From Streptomyces sp. KL109B (GTDB lineage Bacteria; Actinomycetota; Actinomycetes; Streptomycetales; Streptomycetaceae), in contig NZ_JASERL010000007.1 of the NCBI RefSeq assembly GCF_030766935.1, positions 62,001 to 126,000 on the forward strand: a stretch of DNA of 64,000 bases, written 5' to 3'. Under the pieces are notes generated by a model, which was given only the letters and a program-made list of their open reading frames with translations, was not told the origin of the DNA and searched no databases. Below are positions 24,686 to 34,242 of the stretch, piece after piece (the first letter of the stretch is position 1; each line of letters starts with the position of its first letter). The position numbers and the translations under genes were made by a program.

Positions 24686-27490
24686 CTACTGCGGCGGCGG
24701 CTGCTGCGTCGTCCAGCCCTGCGGCAGTCCGCCCGGCTGCTGGGGCGGCTGCTGCTGCGGAGGCTGCTGTTGCGGAGGGGCCTGGGGCGGCTGCTGTTGC
24801 GGGTAGCCGTAGCCGGGCTGCTGGCCGGGCTGTTGGGCCGGGGGCTGCTGCTGCGGGTAGCCCTGCGGCGGGAAGCCGGCCGGGGGCATGCCCGGCTGCT
24901 GCTGACCCGCGTACATGCCGCCGCCCGCCTGCATCTGGGCCTCGGCGCGCTGCGCGAAGTCCTCGGCGATCAGCGCCGCGATCTCGAAGTACGCCTCGCG
25001 CGTCTTCGGGCGCATCATGTCGAGGTCGACCTCGGCGCCCGCCGCCAGGTGCTCGTCGAACGGGACGACGACCACGCCGCGGCAGCGCGTCTCGAAGTGG
25101 CTGACGATGTCGTCCACCTTGATCATCTTGCCGGTCTCGCGGACACCGGAGATGACGGTGAGGGAACGCTGGACGAGGTCCGCGTAACCGTGCGCCGACA
25201 GCCAGTCGAGGGTGGTGCTGGCGCTGCTCGCGCCGTCGACGGACGGCGTCGAGATGATGACCAACTGGTCGGCCAGGTCCAGGACTCCGCGCATCGCCGA
25301 GTAGAGGAGACCCGTGCCCGAGTCCGTCAGGATGATCGGGTACTGCTTGCCGAGCACGTCGAGCGCGGAGCGGTAGTCGGCGTCGTTGAAGGACGTCGAG
25401 ACGGCCGGGTCCACGTCGTTGGCGATGATCTCCAGGCCGGAGGGGGCCTGCGAGGTGAAGCGCCGGATGTCCATGTACGAGTGCAGGCTCGGGATGTTCT
25501 GCACCAGGTCACGGATGGTGGCGCCGGTCTCGCGGCGGACGCGGCGGCCGAGAGTGCCGGCGTCCGGGTTGGCGTCGATCGCGAGGATCTTGTCCGTACG
25601 CTCCGAGGCCAGGGTCGCGCCGATCGACATCGTCGTGGTCGTCTTGCCGACGCCGCCCTTGAGGCTGATCACGGCGATGCGGTAGCAGGACATGACCGGC
25701 GTACGCATCATCTGGAGCTTGCGCTGCCGCTCGGCCTCGGCCGCCTTGGCGCCCAGCTTGAACTTGCTGGGCCCCTTGTTGTTGTTCTTGCGCTTCGGCT
25801 GGTTGCGCAGGAGTCGGTCGGAGCTGAGCTCGACCTGCGCGTTGTAGCCGAGCGGCGCACCGGGCGCCGAACGCTGCTGGCCCGCGCCCGGGTCCCAGCC
25901 CGCACGGGGGTCAACGGCGGGCTGCGGATACGGAGTCGGGGCCGGGGCACCGGGAGCGGCCTGCTGACCCGGCTGCGACTGGGGCTGACCCGGCTGCGGC
26001 TGGCCGAACTGGGCGGGCGGGGCCGCCTCCTGGCCCGGCTGCGGCTGCGGCTGGGCCGGGGGCTGACCGGGCTGCGGCTGGCCCGGCTGCTGCGGGTAGC
26101 CGTAGCCACCGGCGGCCGGCGGCTGTGGTTGGCCCGGCTGACCGTAGGGGCCCGGTTGCTGCGGCGCGGGCGGCTGGCCGTACGGACCCGGCTGCTGCTG
26201 CGGCGCGCCGGGCGGCGGACCGTAGGGACCCGGCTGCGGCTGGCCCGGCTGGGGCTGACCCGGCTGAGGCTGACCCGGCTGCTGCGGCGCGGGCTGCTGA
26301 CCGTACGGACCCGGCTGCTGCGGGGGCATCGGCTGACCGGGCTGACCGGGCGCGGGCTGCGCAGGGGGCTGACCCGGTTGACCCGGCTGACCCTGCTGCT
26401 GCGGGTAGCCGTAGCCCGAGGCTTCCGGCTGCGGTTGACCGGGCTGGCCGGGCTGGCCGGGCTGGCCGGGCTGCTGCTGCGGGTAGCCGTACCCGGAGGC
26501 CTCCGGCTGCGGTTGGCCAGGCTGACCGGGCTGGCCGGGCTGCTGCTGCGGGTAGCCGTATCCGGAAGCCTGCGGCTGCGGTTGACCGGACTGGCCTGGC
26601 TGACCGGGCTGACCGGGCTGCTGTTGCGGGTAGCCGTACCCGGACGCCTGCGGCTGCGGCGCCGCGGGCGGCGGGTAGCCGTAACCCGGGGCGGGCTGCT
26701 GCGGCGCGGGCTGGCCGGGGGCCGGCTGGGGCTGAGGCTGGGCCTGCGGGTAGCCGTAGCCACCGGCGGTGGGCGGCTGCGGGGCGGGCGCCGCGTCCGG
26801 CGCCGTCGGAGCGGCCGGAGGCGCCGGGGCCGTGGCGTCGGCGGCCGCGGGAGCGGGTGCACCCGAACCGGCCGGTGCCTCGGGCTCGTTCGGCGCCGCC
26901 GCGGCCTCGGACGCCGTGGCCTCGGACGTCGCCGTCCCGGACTCCGCCGCGCCCTCGGCGCCCTCGGTGGTGTCCTCGTCATCGTCGTCGTCCCCCCACA
27001 GGTCACCCGTGGGGTCGACCGCGCCGGACCGGTGGCTCGACTCGGCGGGCGGAGCGGGAGCGGGAGCGGCCGGCTCGGCGGCGGGCGGGGTGGCCGGAGC
27101 CGGCGCCGGCGCCTCGGGCGGCGTCGGCGCGGCCGGGGCCGGGGCCGGGGCGGCGGGCGGGGTCGGCGCGGCGGGAGCCGCAGGCGCGGCGTCCCCCACC
27201 CCCGTACCCCCGAACGTCGGGAACCCGGGAGCGGCCGGCGGCGGTGGCGGCGCGGACCCCTCGGACGGGGGACCCGCCGGAGGGGTCGCGAATCCACCGG
27301 ACGTCCCGGTCGAGGGGTTCGCGGGCGGAGCGGGCGGCGCGGGCGTCCCGGACGGCGGCGTCGTATTCGACTCGCTTGGCTGCGCGTACCAGGACGGCGC
27401 ATCGAAATCGAGGCGGAACTCGCCGGTCAGTTCCGTCTCGATCGAACCGTCGCCGGGCTCCGGGTTCCGCTGGTCCCGGTCACTGGTCAC
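24686..27490 (-). CDS. EspI-like MinD/ParA ATPase with long Pro/Gln/Gly-rich N-terminus
   Basis: 934 residues. The first 560 or so are disordered Ala/Pro then Gln/Pro/Gly/Tyr-rich, with repeated GYGYPQQQPGQPG units. The C-terminal ATPase starts near residue 600 with ISLKGGVGKTTTT (deviant Walker A) and has LAIDANPDAGTLG as the switch region. The chain ends in a second PPQQQ-rich tail. This layout is that of EspI of mycobacterial ESX-1, which modulates secretion. A paralogue lies at 49896-51659. It is downstream of the Gln/Ala-rich gene and eccE, probably with its own promoter in the 304-bp gap. Confidence 0.85.
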   Translation of the reverse strand: MTSDRDQRNPEPGDGSIETELTGEFRLDFDAPSWYAQPSESNTTPPSGTPAPPAPPANPSTGTSGGFATPPAGPPSEGSAPPPPPAAPGFPTFGGTGVGDAAPAAPAAPTPPAAPAPAPAAPTPPEAPAPAPATPPAAEPAAPAPAPPAESSHRSGAVDPTGDLWGDDDDDEDTTEGAEGAAESGTATSEATASEAAAAPNEPEAPAGSGAPAPAAADATAPAPPAAPTAPDAAPAPQPPTAGGYGYPQAQPQPQPAPGQPAPQQPAPGYGYPPPAAPQPQASGYGYPQQQPGQPGQPGQSGQPQPQASGYGYPQQQPGQPGQPGQPQPEASGYGYPQQQPGQPGQPGQPGQPQPEASGYGYPQQQGQPGQPGQPPAQPAPGQPGQPMPPQQPGPYGQQPAPQQPGQPQPGQPQPGQPQPGPYGPPPGAPQQQPGPYGQPPAPQQPGPYGQPGQPQPPAAGGYGYPQQPGQPQPGQPPAQPQPQPGQEAAPPAQFGQPQPGQPQSQPGQQAAPGAPAPTPYPQPAVDPRAGWDPGAGQQRSAPGAPLGYNAQVELSSDRLLRNQPKRKNNNKGPSKFKLGAKAAEAERQRKLQMMRTPVMSCYRIAVISLKGGVGKTTTTMSIGATLASERTDKILAIDANPDAGTLGRRVRRETGATIRDLVQNIPSLHSYMDIRRFTSQAPSGLEIIANDVDPAVSTSFNDADYRSALDVLGKQYPIILTDSGTGLLYSAMRGVLDLADQLVIISTPSVDGASSASTTLDWLSAHGYADLVQRSLTVISGVRETGKMIKVDDIVSHFETRCRGVVVVPFDEHLAAGAEVDLDMMRPKTREAYFEIAALIAEDFAQRAEAQMQAGGGMYAGQQQPGMPPAGFPPQGYPQQQPPAQQPGQQPGYGYPQQQPPQAPPQQQPPQQQPPQQPGGLPQGWTTQQPPPQ

Positions 27491-27794
27491 TCTGTGCCTC
27501 CTGGTCTCTGCTGTGCACCTGAACGACCGGTTCCGGCGGGACCTGGTGGGTCGCGCGTCGTCGCCCCCGACCGTCGCGGCGGCCCCGCTTCACTTGCGTC
27601 TCAGCCGTTCGTCCCGACAGCGTAAACGGTGCGGGGCGGCCCCCGTAAAGGCGGTACTCGTCACGCAACGCATCACGTAACACGTCATGTACCCGCTCAC
27701 TACGGCACCACCCACCGGGGCCACCCACCGCACGCCGCCGGCCTCCGCCGGTCTTCTACGAACGTCTACGGACGTCTACGAACGTCTACGGACG
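27491..27794. other. 304-bp gap upstream of the EspI-like gene
   Basis: It holds the likely promoter of the gene ending at 24686 and the downstream end of the eccE operon. A tandem repeat is listed separately. No gene or strong hairpin was recognised. Confidence 0.4.
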
Positions 27795-27796
27795 TC
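27755..27796. repeat. Four 10-bp tandem repeats RACGTCTACG
   Basis: Units of (A/G)ACGTCTACG run up to and across the stop codon of the gene at 27795. Each contains an ACGT palindrome. Perhaps a processing or termination element. Confidence 0.55.
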
Positions 27797-29555
27797 AGTC
27801 CATCCGGCGCGGGCCGCCCAGCAGCCCGGTCTCCGGTTCGGTCGGCTGCACCATCACGTACTGGTGCTTGTCGCCCGCGATCCACAGCATCGTCGCCTCG
27901 CTGAGCGTCGGCAGCGTCTGCGTGATCTGCTCGGGCAGCCGCAGCACCCGGCCGATGACCTCCGCCTCCTGCGGGGAGAGGTTCTGCAGGCCGATCACGT
28001 CGGCGCGGGCGAGCAGTCGCGGCGCGCGCGGGCCGAGGAACGGCACGACGGTGAGCGTCGACTGCCAGGGCGTCGGCGCGATCTGGGACCGTCCGGGCTG
28101 CGCGCCCAGGTCCCGTACGACGAGCACCGGGCTGGCGACCGAGGCGCCCTGCGCGGCGAGTTGGCGCGGCTCGTACACCGAGACGCACTGCAGTCCGCCG
28201 CCCGCCGCCTGCGCCATCGGCGCCCACGCGGCGGGGCGCACCGACTCGACGGCGATGCGCGCGCCGATGGCGGCGGTGCGCAGCGCGATGATCTGCGCGG
28301 TCCACATCGAGCCGACGACGACGATCTCGCGGGGCTTCGGCCGCAGCACATCGAGCACGGCGGGCGCGCCCTGCGGGTCGACGCCGATGACGACGCCGTC
28401 GTCGCCGACGCTCACGCCGAGCGAGCCGAGCGACTTCTTCGACATCACGTGCCGACGGCGGCGCGGTCCGCGCAGCCCGTAGCCGGGGCTGGTGAACTCC
28501 TCCTCGAACTCGGCGAAGTCGTCCTCGTCGTGTTCGTCGGGGAGCGCCCGGTGCGTGGGCCGGCCGGAGCCGACCTCGGGCGCGGGGGCGTACGTCATGG
28601 TGCCGGTGGCCGCCGTGGGCGCCGGCTGCTGCTGTTGTACGTGGCCGACGCCGCCCGCGATGCCGCCGACGACGCCGCCCTGGGGGTCCTGCGGGTACTG
28701 CGACTGCTGCTGGTCGGGCTGCTGGTGCGGCTGCGCGTACTGCTGCTGGGCGGCCGCCGCCTGCTGGGCCGCGAGCTGCTGTTGCTGCGCCATCTGCTGC
28801 TGCCGCTGCTGGTCCTGCCACTCGCGGCGCCGCGCCTCGGCCTCTTCTGCGCGCCGCTGCTCCTCCTGGTACCGGGCGCGCAACTGCCGCTGCTCTTCGG
28901 CGTGTTGGGCGGCGGCCTGCTGTTGCTGCGCGGCTTGTTGCTGCGCTGCTTGCTGCTGGGCGGCCTGCTGCTGGGCCGCTTGCTGCTGGGCGGCCTGCTC
29001 GGCGGCGGCCCGTTCGGCGGCGGCCTGCTGCTGGGCGGCGGCCTGTTGCTGCGCCGCCTGGTCGGGCGCGGCCTGCTGCGGGTAGCCGTAGCCGCCCTGC
29101 TCCGGCACGCCCTGCTGCGGCTGCTGCTGGGGATAGCCGTACGCGCCCTGCTGCTCAGGCGTGCCCTGCTGCTGCGGGTAGCCGTAACCCTCCTGCTGCG
29201 GCTGCGGCTGCGCGCCCTGCTGCTGGGCGGCGGCCTGCTGGGCCTCCCACTGGCGGCGCCGCTCGGCGGCCTCCGCGGCGCGGCGCTCCTGCTCGGCGTG
29301 CTGCTCGGGCGTCATCTGCTGTTGCTGCTGGGCGGGTTGCTGCTGCTGTTGCGGATAGCCGTACGAGCCCTGCTGGTCGGGCGCGCCCTGCTGCCCCTGC
29401 TGCCCCTGCTGCTGAGCAGCGGCGGCCTGTTGCGCCTCCCACTGGCGGCGCCGCTCCGCGGCCTCCGCGGCGCGGCGCTCCTGCTCGGCGGCGTACGCGG
29501 CCTGCTGCTCCGGGGTCATCTGCCCGTTGGGATCCTGGTTTCCGGGGGTGCTCAT
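27795..29555 (-). CDS. Gln/Ala-rich T7SS-associated protein
   Basis: 586 residues. The first about 330 are low-complexity Gln/Ala with two near-copies of a MTPEQxA-x-EQERRAAEAAERRRQWEAQQ segment and GYGYPQQ units like those in the EspI-like ATPase. An acidic DEDDFAEFEEEF stretch, a short basic RRRRH segment and a globular alpha/beta domain of about 200 residues follow (VVVGSMWTAQIIALR, VVPFLGPRAPRLL). The family is not recognised by name. Its stop-start link to eccE (TGATG) suggests it acts with the secretion machine in the cytoplasm. Confidence 0.75.
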   Translation of the reverse strand: MSTPGNQDPNGQMTPEQQAAYAAEQERRAAEAAERRRQWEAQQAAAAQQQGQQGQQGAPDQQGSYGYPQQQQQPAQQQQQMTPEQHAEQERRAAEAAERRRQWEAQQAAAQQQGAQPQPQQEGYGYPQQQGTPEQQGAYGYPQQQPQQGVPEQGGYGYPQQAAPDQAAQQQAAAQQQAAAERAAAEQAAQQQAAQQQAAQQQAAQQQAAQQQQAAAQHAEEQRQLRARYQEEQRRAEEAEARRREWQDQQRQQQMAQQQQLAAQQAAAAQQQYAQPHQQPDQQQSQYPQDPQGGVVGGIAGGVGHVQQQQPAPTAATGTMTYAPAPEVGSGRPTHRALPDEHDEDDFAEFEEEFTSPGYGLRGPRRRRHVMSKKSLGSLGVSVGDDGVVIGVDPQGAPAVLDVLRPKPREIVVVGSMWTAQIIALRTAAIGARIAVESVRPAAWAPMAQAAGGGLQCVSVYEPRQLAAQGASVASPVLVVRDLGAQPGRSQIAPTPWQSTLTVVPFLGPRAPRLLARADVIGLQNLSPQEAEVIGRVLRLPEQITQTLPTLSEATMLWIAGDKHQYVMVQPTEPETGLLGGPRRMD

Positions 29556-30961
29556 CAGCGCGTGCCTCCGAGGGGAAGAGTGGCGAGGAGGCCGGGGAGC
29601 TGTTCCCGGTCGAGTCGGACGAGGCCGGCCTTGAGGCCGGAGGCGGCGCGCTCGAGTTCGCGCTTGGCCTGACCGAGTTCGTTCTCGCTGCGCGCCGAGA
29701 GGCGCACGTGCCCACTGACCGCGACGTCCTCTCGGCCCGCGCGCGCGAGGGCGACGCTGAACGTCGTCGCGAGCGTACGGGTCGTGGACAGTCCGGAGGC
29801 GAGCGCGCCGAGCGGCGTGCCACCGCGGCCGAGCTGCGGCCAGGTGCCGACCCAGTACGAGGCGTGCCAGCGGTCGTCGCACCGCCAGGCACGCACGGTC
29901 TCCTCCGTGCGCGGACCCGAACTGCCGCGCTGGGACTGGGCGTTGAGGTTGGCGCGCGGGTTGACGCAGGTGGCGACGGAGAGCGCGGAAAGGACGGCGT
30001 TCTCGTCGAGGACTTCGGCGACGAAGCCCCGCCCGTTGAGGCGGCTGATGAGCTGGTCGGCGGCGCGCAGCAGGGCGCGCTGGGCGCCGCGCAGGTCGCC
30101 GCCGCGCGCCTCCACGGCCTCCGGGCAGAGCTCGGGGTCGAGCTTGAGCGCGACCCACGTCATGCGGACCGCGGGGGTGCCGGCCTGCGCCTGGAGCGCG
30201 GCGTACGCCTGCGCGGCGAGGGCCTGCGGCGGCAGGTGCGGGGCGGGCGCGGGCTGGGTGTACTGCACCAACTGCACCGATTCGAGGTGGATGTCCTCGA
30301 CGTCCAGGGAGTCGGCGAGCAGCTCGACGGGCAGCGGCCGGGCCTCGCCCTGCGGGCGCAGCGGTCCGGGCGCGGAGTCCACCTGAACGAGTGCCGTCAG
30401 GAACGTGCCGTCGCCGACGAAGCCCACCAGGCGCCGGTCGCGCGCCTCGTACTCGTACGTACGCAGACTCGGGTCGGCCTCGAGGAGCGGCGCGAAGCCG
30501 CTGTCGATGTCGGCGGGCGGCGGGCCGTTGAAGGCGCGGCGGCGGCGCTTGAGGGCGCGGCCGATCGCCATCCACTCGGGCAGCGGGTGGCGGCGGCGCC
30601 GGCCGAGCTGGAGGAAGACGAGCAGCCCGCCGATCACGGCGGCGGGCAGGATCAGCACCGCCTTGATCGCGGCGGCCGCGACGACGAGCGCCAGGGCGAT
30701 CTCGATGATGATCAAGTGGTGCGTGCTGATCGGCCCGAAGCTGCCGATCTTGCGGGGCAGCTTGGGCCTGGCCGGCCCTACGGGCTGTTCCTGCACGGGC
30801 GGCGGCGCGACCTGCGCGCTCCGGCCACCTCTTCCGCCGCGTCCACTCTGCCCGCCGGGTCGGCCGGTGGGGCGGCCGCCGGAACGGCCTCCTCCACGGC
30901 GCCCGTTCGGGACCGGTCGACCCTGATTGCCGCGCTGTCGGGTCCTGCTGGCGCTGGACAT
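29555..30961 (-). CDS. eccE: T7SS component EccE
   Basis: 468 residues. A basic disordered N-terminus of about 65 residues is followed by two close membrane helices (around 80-120) and a large soluble domain, which is the EccE layout. Features include HHLIIIEIALALVVAAAAIK and LPEWMAIGRALKRRRR after the second helix. EccE sits at the outer face of the ESX membrane complex with EccB, EccC and EccD. The gene is divergent from eccB and shares one base with the next gene. Confidence 0.85.
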   Translation of the reverse strand: MSSASRTRQRGNQGRPVPNGRRGGGRSGGRPTGRPGGQSGRGGRGGRSAQVAPPPVQEQPVGPARPKLPRKIGSFGPISTHHLIIIEIALALVVAAAAIKAVLILPAAVIGGLLVFLQLGRRRRHPLPEWMAIGRALKRRRRAFNGPPPADIDSGFAPLLEADPSLRTYEYEARDRRLVGFVGDGTFLTALVQVDSAPGPLRPQGEARPLPVELLADSLDVEDIHLESVQLVQYTQPAPAPHLPPQALAAQAYAALQAQAGTPAVRMTWVALKLDPELCPEAVEARGGDLRGAQRALLRAADQLISRLNGRGFVAEVLDENAVLSALSVATCVNPRANLNAQSQRGSSGPRTEETVRAWRCDDRWHASYWVGTWPQLGRGGTPLGALASGLSTTRTLATTFSVALARAGREDVAVSGHVRLSARSENELGQAKRELERAASGLKAGLVRLDREQLPGLLATLPLGGTR

Positions 30962-31241
30962 CCCCCGCCCTGCTCCTTCGCTCGCTGCTGTGATGATTCG
31001 TGATGGCCGGCTGGGTGGTTATCGGTCCATTTCGGACCGGCGGTCGGTCCGAAATGGACCGCCCCGGGCCATCAGGACCCAACGTCGGCTGGCGCGTGGA
31101 AAAACCGTACCCGTACGCTACGGCCCGATCACCACACGGCATAGTAGAGGCCCGCGCGGCGCATGCGCCGGGGGTGGTCGAGAAGTGGACCCGCAGCAAT
31201 AGTCCGGCACGGTCCAGCGAGGACGGGGAGAAAACGTAACG
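30962..31241. promoter_or_regulatory. Divergent eccE-eccB promoter region
   Basis: 280 bp containing the operator-like array. The promoter elements themselves are not certain by eye. Confidence 0.6.
31023..31061. promoter_or_regulatory. Four-half-site operator-like array between eccE and eccB
   Basis: CGGTCC and GGACCG half-sites alternate every 11 bp: 31023, 31034, 31045 and 31056. Each pair forms CGGTCC-N5-GGACCG, and the two pairs together form a perfect 17-bp inverted repeat. The 11-bp step places all half-sites on one face of the helix. This is a strong candidate for binding of two regulator dimers controlling both genes. Confidence 0.7.
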
Positions 31242-32786
31242 ATGGCATCACGTCGTGATGAACTGAATGCCTACAATTTCGCACGCAAGCGGACCGTTGC
31301 CGCTTTTCTCAAGCCACTCCCCAATGGATCGGTGGACAGCGCCCCGAGGCCGCTCAAGCACGCGGTGCCCGGCATCGTCATGGCCGCGGTGGTGCTCGCG
31401 GGCTTCGGCGCCTGCGGCATGATCAGCCCTGTGGCGCCGAAGGGTTGGGACACCCCGGAGGCCGGGATCATCGTCACCGACCCGTCGGCGACCCGGTACG
31501 TCGTGCTCAAGTCGGACACGAAAGACAAGAACGGCAAGCCCGTCGGCGTCCTGCACCCGGTACTCAACCTCGCTTCCGCCAAGCTTTTGCTGGATCCGAA
31601 AAAGACCGGCGGAGATGCTGTGAAGAAGGTCAAGGAGAAATTCCTCGACGAATCCAACATCACGCAGGGTTCGATGGTCGGAATTCCCTACGCCCCGGAC
31701 CGGATGCCCACCACGAAGGACGCGGGCACGGCCAAGACGTGGGCCCTGTGCCAGCAGCCGAGCGGCGGTTCGGACGCGGCCTCCGTACGGCAGACCGTCT
31801 TCGTCCTCGACAAGAACGACGCGTCGAAGGTCACGTCGAAGAGCAAGGGCCGGCTCGGCGGCTCCGAGGCCCTGTACGTACAGGACAAGCAGGGCAAGCC
31901 GTACCTGGTGAGCAGCAGCGGCGTCTCCTACCCCCTCACCACGGGCCCCGGCGGCGACCTCGCCTCGCTGATCACCACGCTCTTCGGCGCGGACGCCAAG
32001 CCGCAGACCGTGTCGGACGACTGGCTCGGCACGCTCCGCGAGGCCCCGGTCCCGATCTCCCTCCCCAGCGTCAACGGCCTCGGCAACACCTCCTCCGTCA
32101 CCGATCTGCCCGCGGGGCACAACAAGATCGGCACGCTGATCGAGGGCGCGCAGAACCAGAAGTACCTGGTCGAGAAGGACCGCCTGATCGCCGTCACGGA
32201 CTTCGAGGCGAGCCTCCTCAAGGAGACCGTCGGCGCCGCGTACCCGGACGGCGCCCCGACGTACGTCAAGGTGCAGCAGACGGACATCCACCCCACCGAG
32301 GGCTCCCTGTACGACAACCTCCCGGCGGTGAAGAAGGCCGGCGGAACGCTTTTCTGGCCGAAGCAGAAGGTCACCCGCGCCAACTCCACCGCGAGCAGCG
32401 GCAGGAACGTCTCCTGCTCCACGTACGAGGGTGACGGCGGCGGCCGCAGCGTGTGGGCCGGCGGCAACCTGCCCATCGGGAAGATCTCCGCGAGCGCCTC
32501 CTCGTACGTCAGCCCGGGCAGCGGCATGATCTACCAGGAGCAGACGGGCACCTCCTCCACCGGCTTCAACTACCTGGTCACCGACACCGGTCTGCGCTAC
32601 TACCTGCCGGTCAACAACGACTCCGACAGCTCCTCCGGTGCGGCGGACAAGGACGTCAACCAGTCCAAGGCCCGGCTCGGCTACGGCGACGTGACCCCGG
32701 TCAAGGTCCCCGGCATCTGGTCCCAACTCCTCCCCTCCGGCCCCGACTTGACCACCAAGGCCGCCGAGCAGACGCAGAACTCGTGA
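31242..32786 (+). CDS. eccB: T7SS component EccB
   Basis: 514 residues. The start MASRRDELNAYNFARKR matches EccB proteins, and a single membrane helix follows at about 42-64. The rest is a secreted-side domain with repeated beta units typical of EccB (for example GLRYYLPVNND). EccB forms the periplasmic part of the ESX core and links it to MycP. A GGGGAG site precedes the ATG at 31242. Confidence 0.9.
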   Translation: MASRRDELNAYNFARKRTVAAFLKPLPNGSVDSAPRPLKHAVPGIVMAAVVLAGFGACGMISPVAPKGWDTPEAGIIVTDPSATRYVVLKSDTKDKNGKPVGVLHPVLNLASAKLLLDPKKTGGDAVKKVKEKFLDESNITQGSMVGIPYAPDRMPTTKDAGTAKTWALCQQPSGGSDAASVRQTVFVLDKNDASKVTSKSKGRLGGSEALYVQDKQGKPYLVSSSGVSYPLTTGPGGDLASLITTLFGADAKPQTVSDDWLGTLREAPVPISLPSVNGLGNTSSVTDLPAGHNKIGTLIEGAQNQKYLVEKDRLIAVTDFEASLLKETVGAAYPDGAPTYVKVQQTDIHPTEGSLYDNLPAVKKAGGTLFWPKQKVTRANSTASSGRNVSCSTYEGDGGGRSVWAGGNLPIGKISASASSYVSPGSGMIYQEQTGTSSTGFNYLVTDTGLRYYLPVNNDSDSSSGAADKDVNQSKARLGYGDVTPVKVPGIWSQLLPSGPDLTTKAAEQTQNS

Positions 32787-32806
32787 CGGGGAGGGCAGCC
32801 ACCACC

Positions 32807-34087
32807 ATGAACACCCCGACCATGAACACCCCGACAAGCGCCACGCGTCGCCGCGCCGCCGCCACGTTCGCGGCCACCGCGGCCCTCGCGGCGCTCACCG
32901 TCTCGGGCCCTGCCGCCACCCCGGCGGCGGCCGATGGCGCCGACGACGGCACCCAACTCGCCAGCACCGACTGCCAGTTCGGCGGCAAGGTCATCAAGGG
33001 CACGCCCTGGTCGCTGCAGCGCGTCATCACCAAGCAGCTGTGGGCGCACGGCACCGGCGAGGACATCAAGGTTGGCGTGGTCGACACCGGTACCGACACG
33101 GTGAACCCGCAGCTGCGCGGCGCCGTCGCCAAGGGCAAGTCCTTCGTGGCCAAGTCCAGCCCGACGAAGGACGAGGTCGGTCACGGCACGAAGGTCGCGG
33201 GCATCATCGCCGCCCGCAAGACCACCGGCAAGGACAAGGGCTCCGGCTTCCACGGCATGGCCCCCGGCGCCACCGTCGTCCCGTTGCAGACCAGCACGAA
33301 GGAGGCGGGCGGCAATCTGGCGTCGATGGTCGGCGCCATCGACTACGCGGTCAAGAGCGGCATCAAGCTGATCAACATCTCCCAGGGCACCACGGCCGAC
33401 CCGTCCCAACTCGGCCCCCTGGAAACGGCCGTGGCCCGCGCCGAGCAGGCCGACGTCCTCATCGTCGCCTCCGCGGGCAACAGCGGCGAGAGCGGCAAGA
33501 CCTCCACCAGCTACCCCGCCGCGCTCCCCAACTCCAACGTGCTGTCCGTCGCGGCCTCCGACCGCAACAACGAACGCGCCCCGTTCTCCTCCCCCAACAA
33601 GGAGGTCGACATCGCCGCCCCGGGCGTCGACATGGTCTCGACGGTTCCGGCCGGCGGCCAGTGCGTCGACCAGGGCACGAGCTTCTCCGCCCCGTACGCG
33701 ACCGGGGTCGCGGCCCTCCTCCAGCAGCAGCACCCCGACTGGAAGCCCAAGCACGTCATCTGGCACCTCGAGTCGACGGCGATGCGCACGCACGCGAAGC
33801 ACGACAAGAACATCGGCTGGGGCGTCCTCGACCCGGTCAAGGCGGTAAAGGACACCACGAAGCCCACCCACCAGCCGACCAACGCCGAACTGCAAGCGGG
33901 CACTTCGACCGGCACCGGCGAGAAGGTCACCGCGGCGAAGATGACCCTGGGCGAGACCCCTCAGGAGCGCAACGCCCGTTACGGAACCTTCCTGGTGATC
34001 GGGGGCGGCCTTGGGCTCGCGGTGATCACGGCCGGGGCGATGGCGCGGCGGGATTGGTTGCGGAGGCGGGGCGAGGACGTTCTGTAG
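32807..34087 (+). CDS. mycP: Mycosin, subtilisin-like T7SS protease
   Basis: 426 residues from the ATG at 32807, with a signal peptide of about 43 residues. The catalytic triad is D93 (VVDTGTD), H126 (GHGTKV) and S292 (GTSFSAP), with N225 (AGNSG) in the oxyanion hole. A helix near 395-412 anchors the C-terminus. Mycosins sit with EccB on the outer face and are required for complex stability. The start overlaps nothing but lies 20 bp after eccB. Confidence 0.9.
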   Translation: MNTPTMNTPTSATRRRAAATFAATAALAALTVSGPAATPAAADGADDGTQLASTDCQFGGKVIKGTPWSLQRVITKQLWAHGTGEDIKVGVVDTGTDTVNPQLRGAVAKGKSFVAKSSPTKDEVGHGTKVAGIIAARKTTGKDKGSGFHGMAPGATVVPLQTSTKEAGGNLASMVGAIDYAVKSGIKLINISQGTTADPSQLGPLETAVARAEQADVLIVASAGNSGESGKTSTSYPAALPNSNVLSVAASDRNNERAPFSSPNKEVDIAAPGVDMVSTVPAGGQCVDQGTSFSAPYATGVAALLQQQHPDWKPKHVIWHLESTAMRTHAKHDKNIGWGVLDPVKAVKDTTKPTHQPTNAELQAGTSTGTGEKVTAAKMTLGETPQERNARYGTFLVIGGGLGLAVITAGAMARRDWLRRRGEDVL

Positions 34088-34123
34088 CGGACGTTGGGAC
34101 GTTCCGTAGGGGACGTTCTGTGA
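34075..34123. repeat. GGACGTT direct repeats at the end of the mycosin gene
   Basis: The last 13 bases of the mycosin gene (GGACGTTCTGTAG) recur with two mismatches at 34111, and shortened forms lie at 34089 and 34098. Probably small local duplications. Confidence 0.45.
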
Positions 34124-34242
34124 GGGAACCTGTGCTCGACTTGTGAGTTCAGTGTGCGAAGAGCGATCCTTGGGACGCTGTCTGTGCGCTGAACTGCGCG
34201 CGACACAAAGGAATTAGGGAAAAACGGGGAAGGCGACCTGCG

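Noticed and set aside
24644..27625. Long plus-strand frame opposite the EspI-like gene
   Set aside because: It is the complement of the repeat-rich gene; its Leu/Arg composition is a by-product of GC-rich codons on the other strand.
27687..29672. Long plus-strand frame opposite the Gln/Ala-rich gene
   Set aside because: The Leu-rich sequence arises from complementing CAG/CTG repeats; no start signal or family match.
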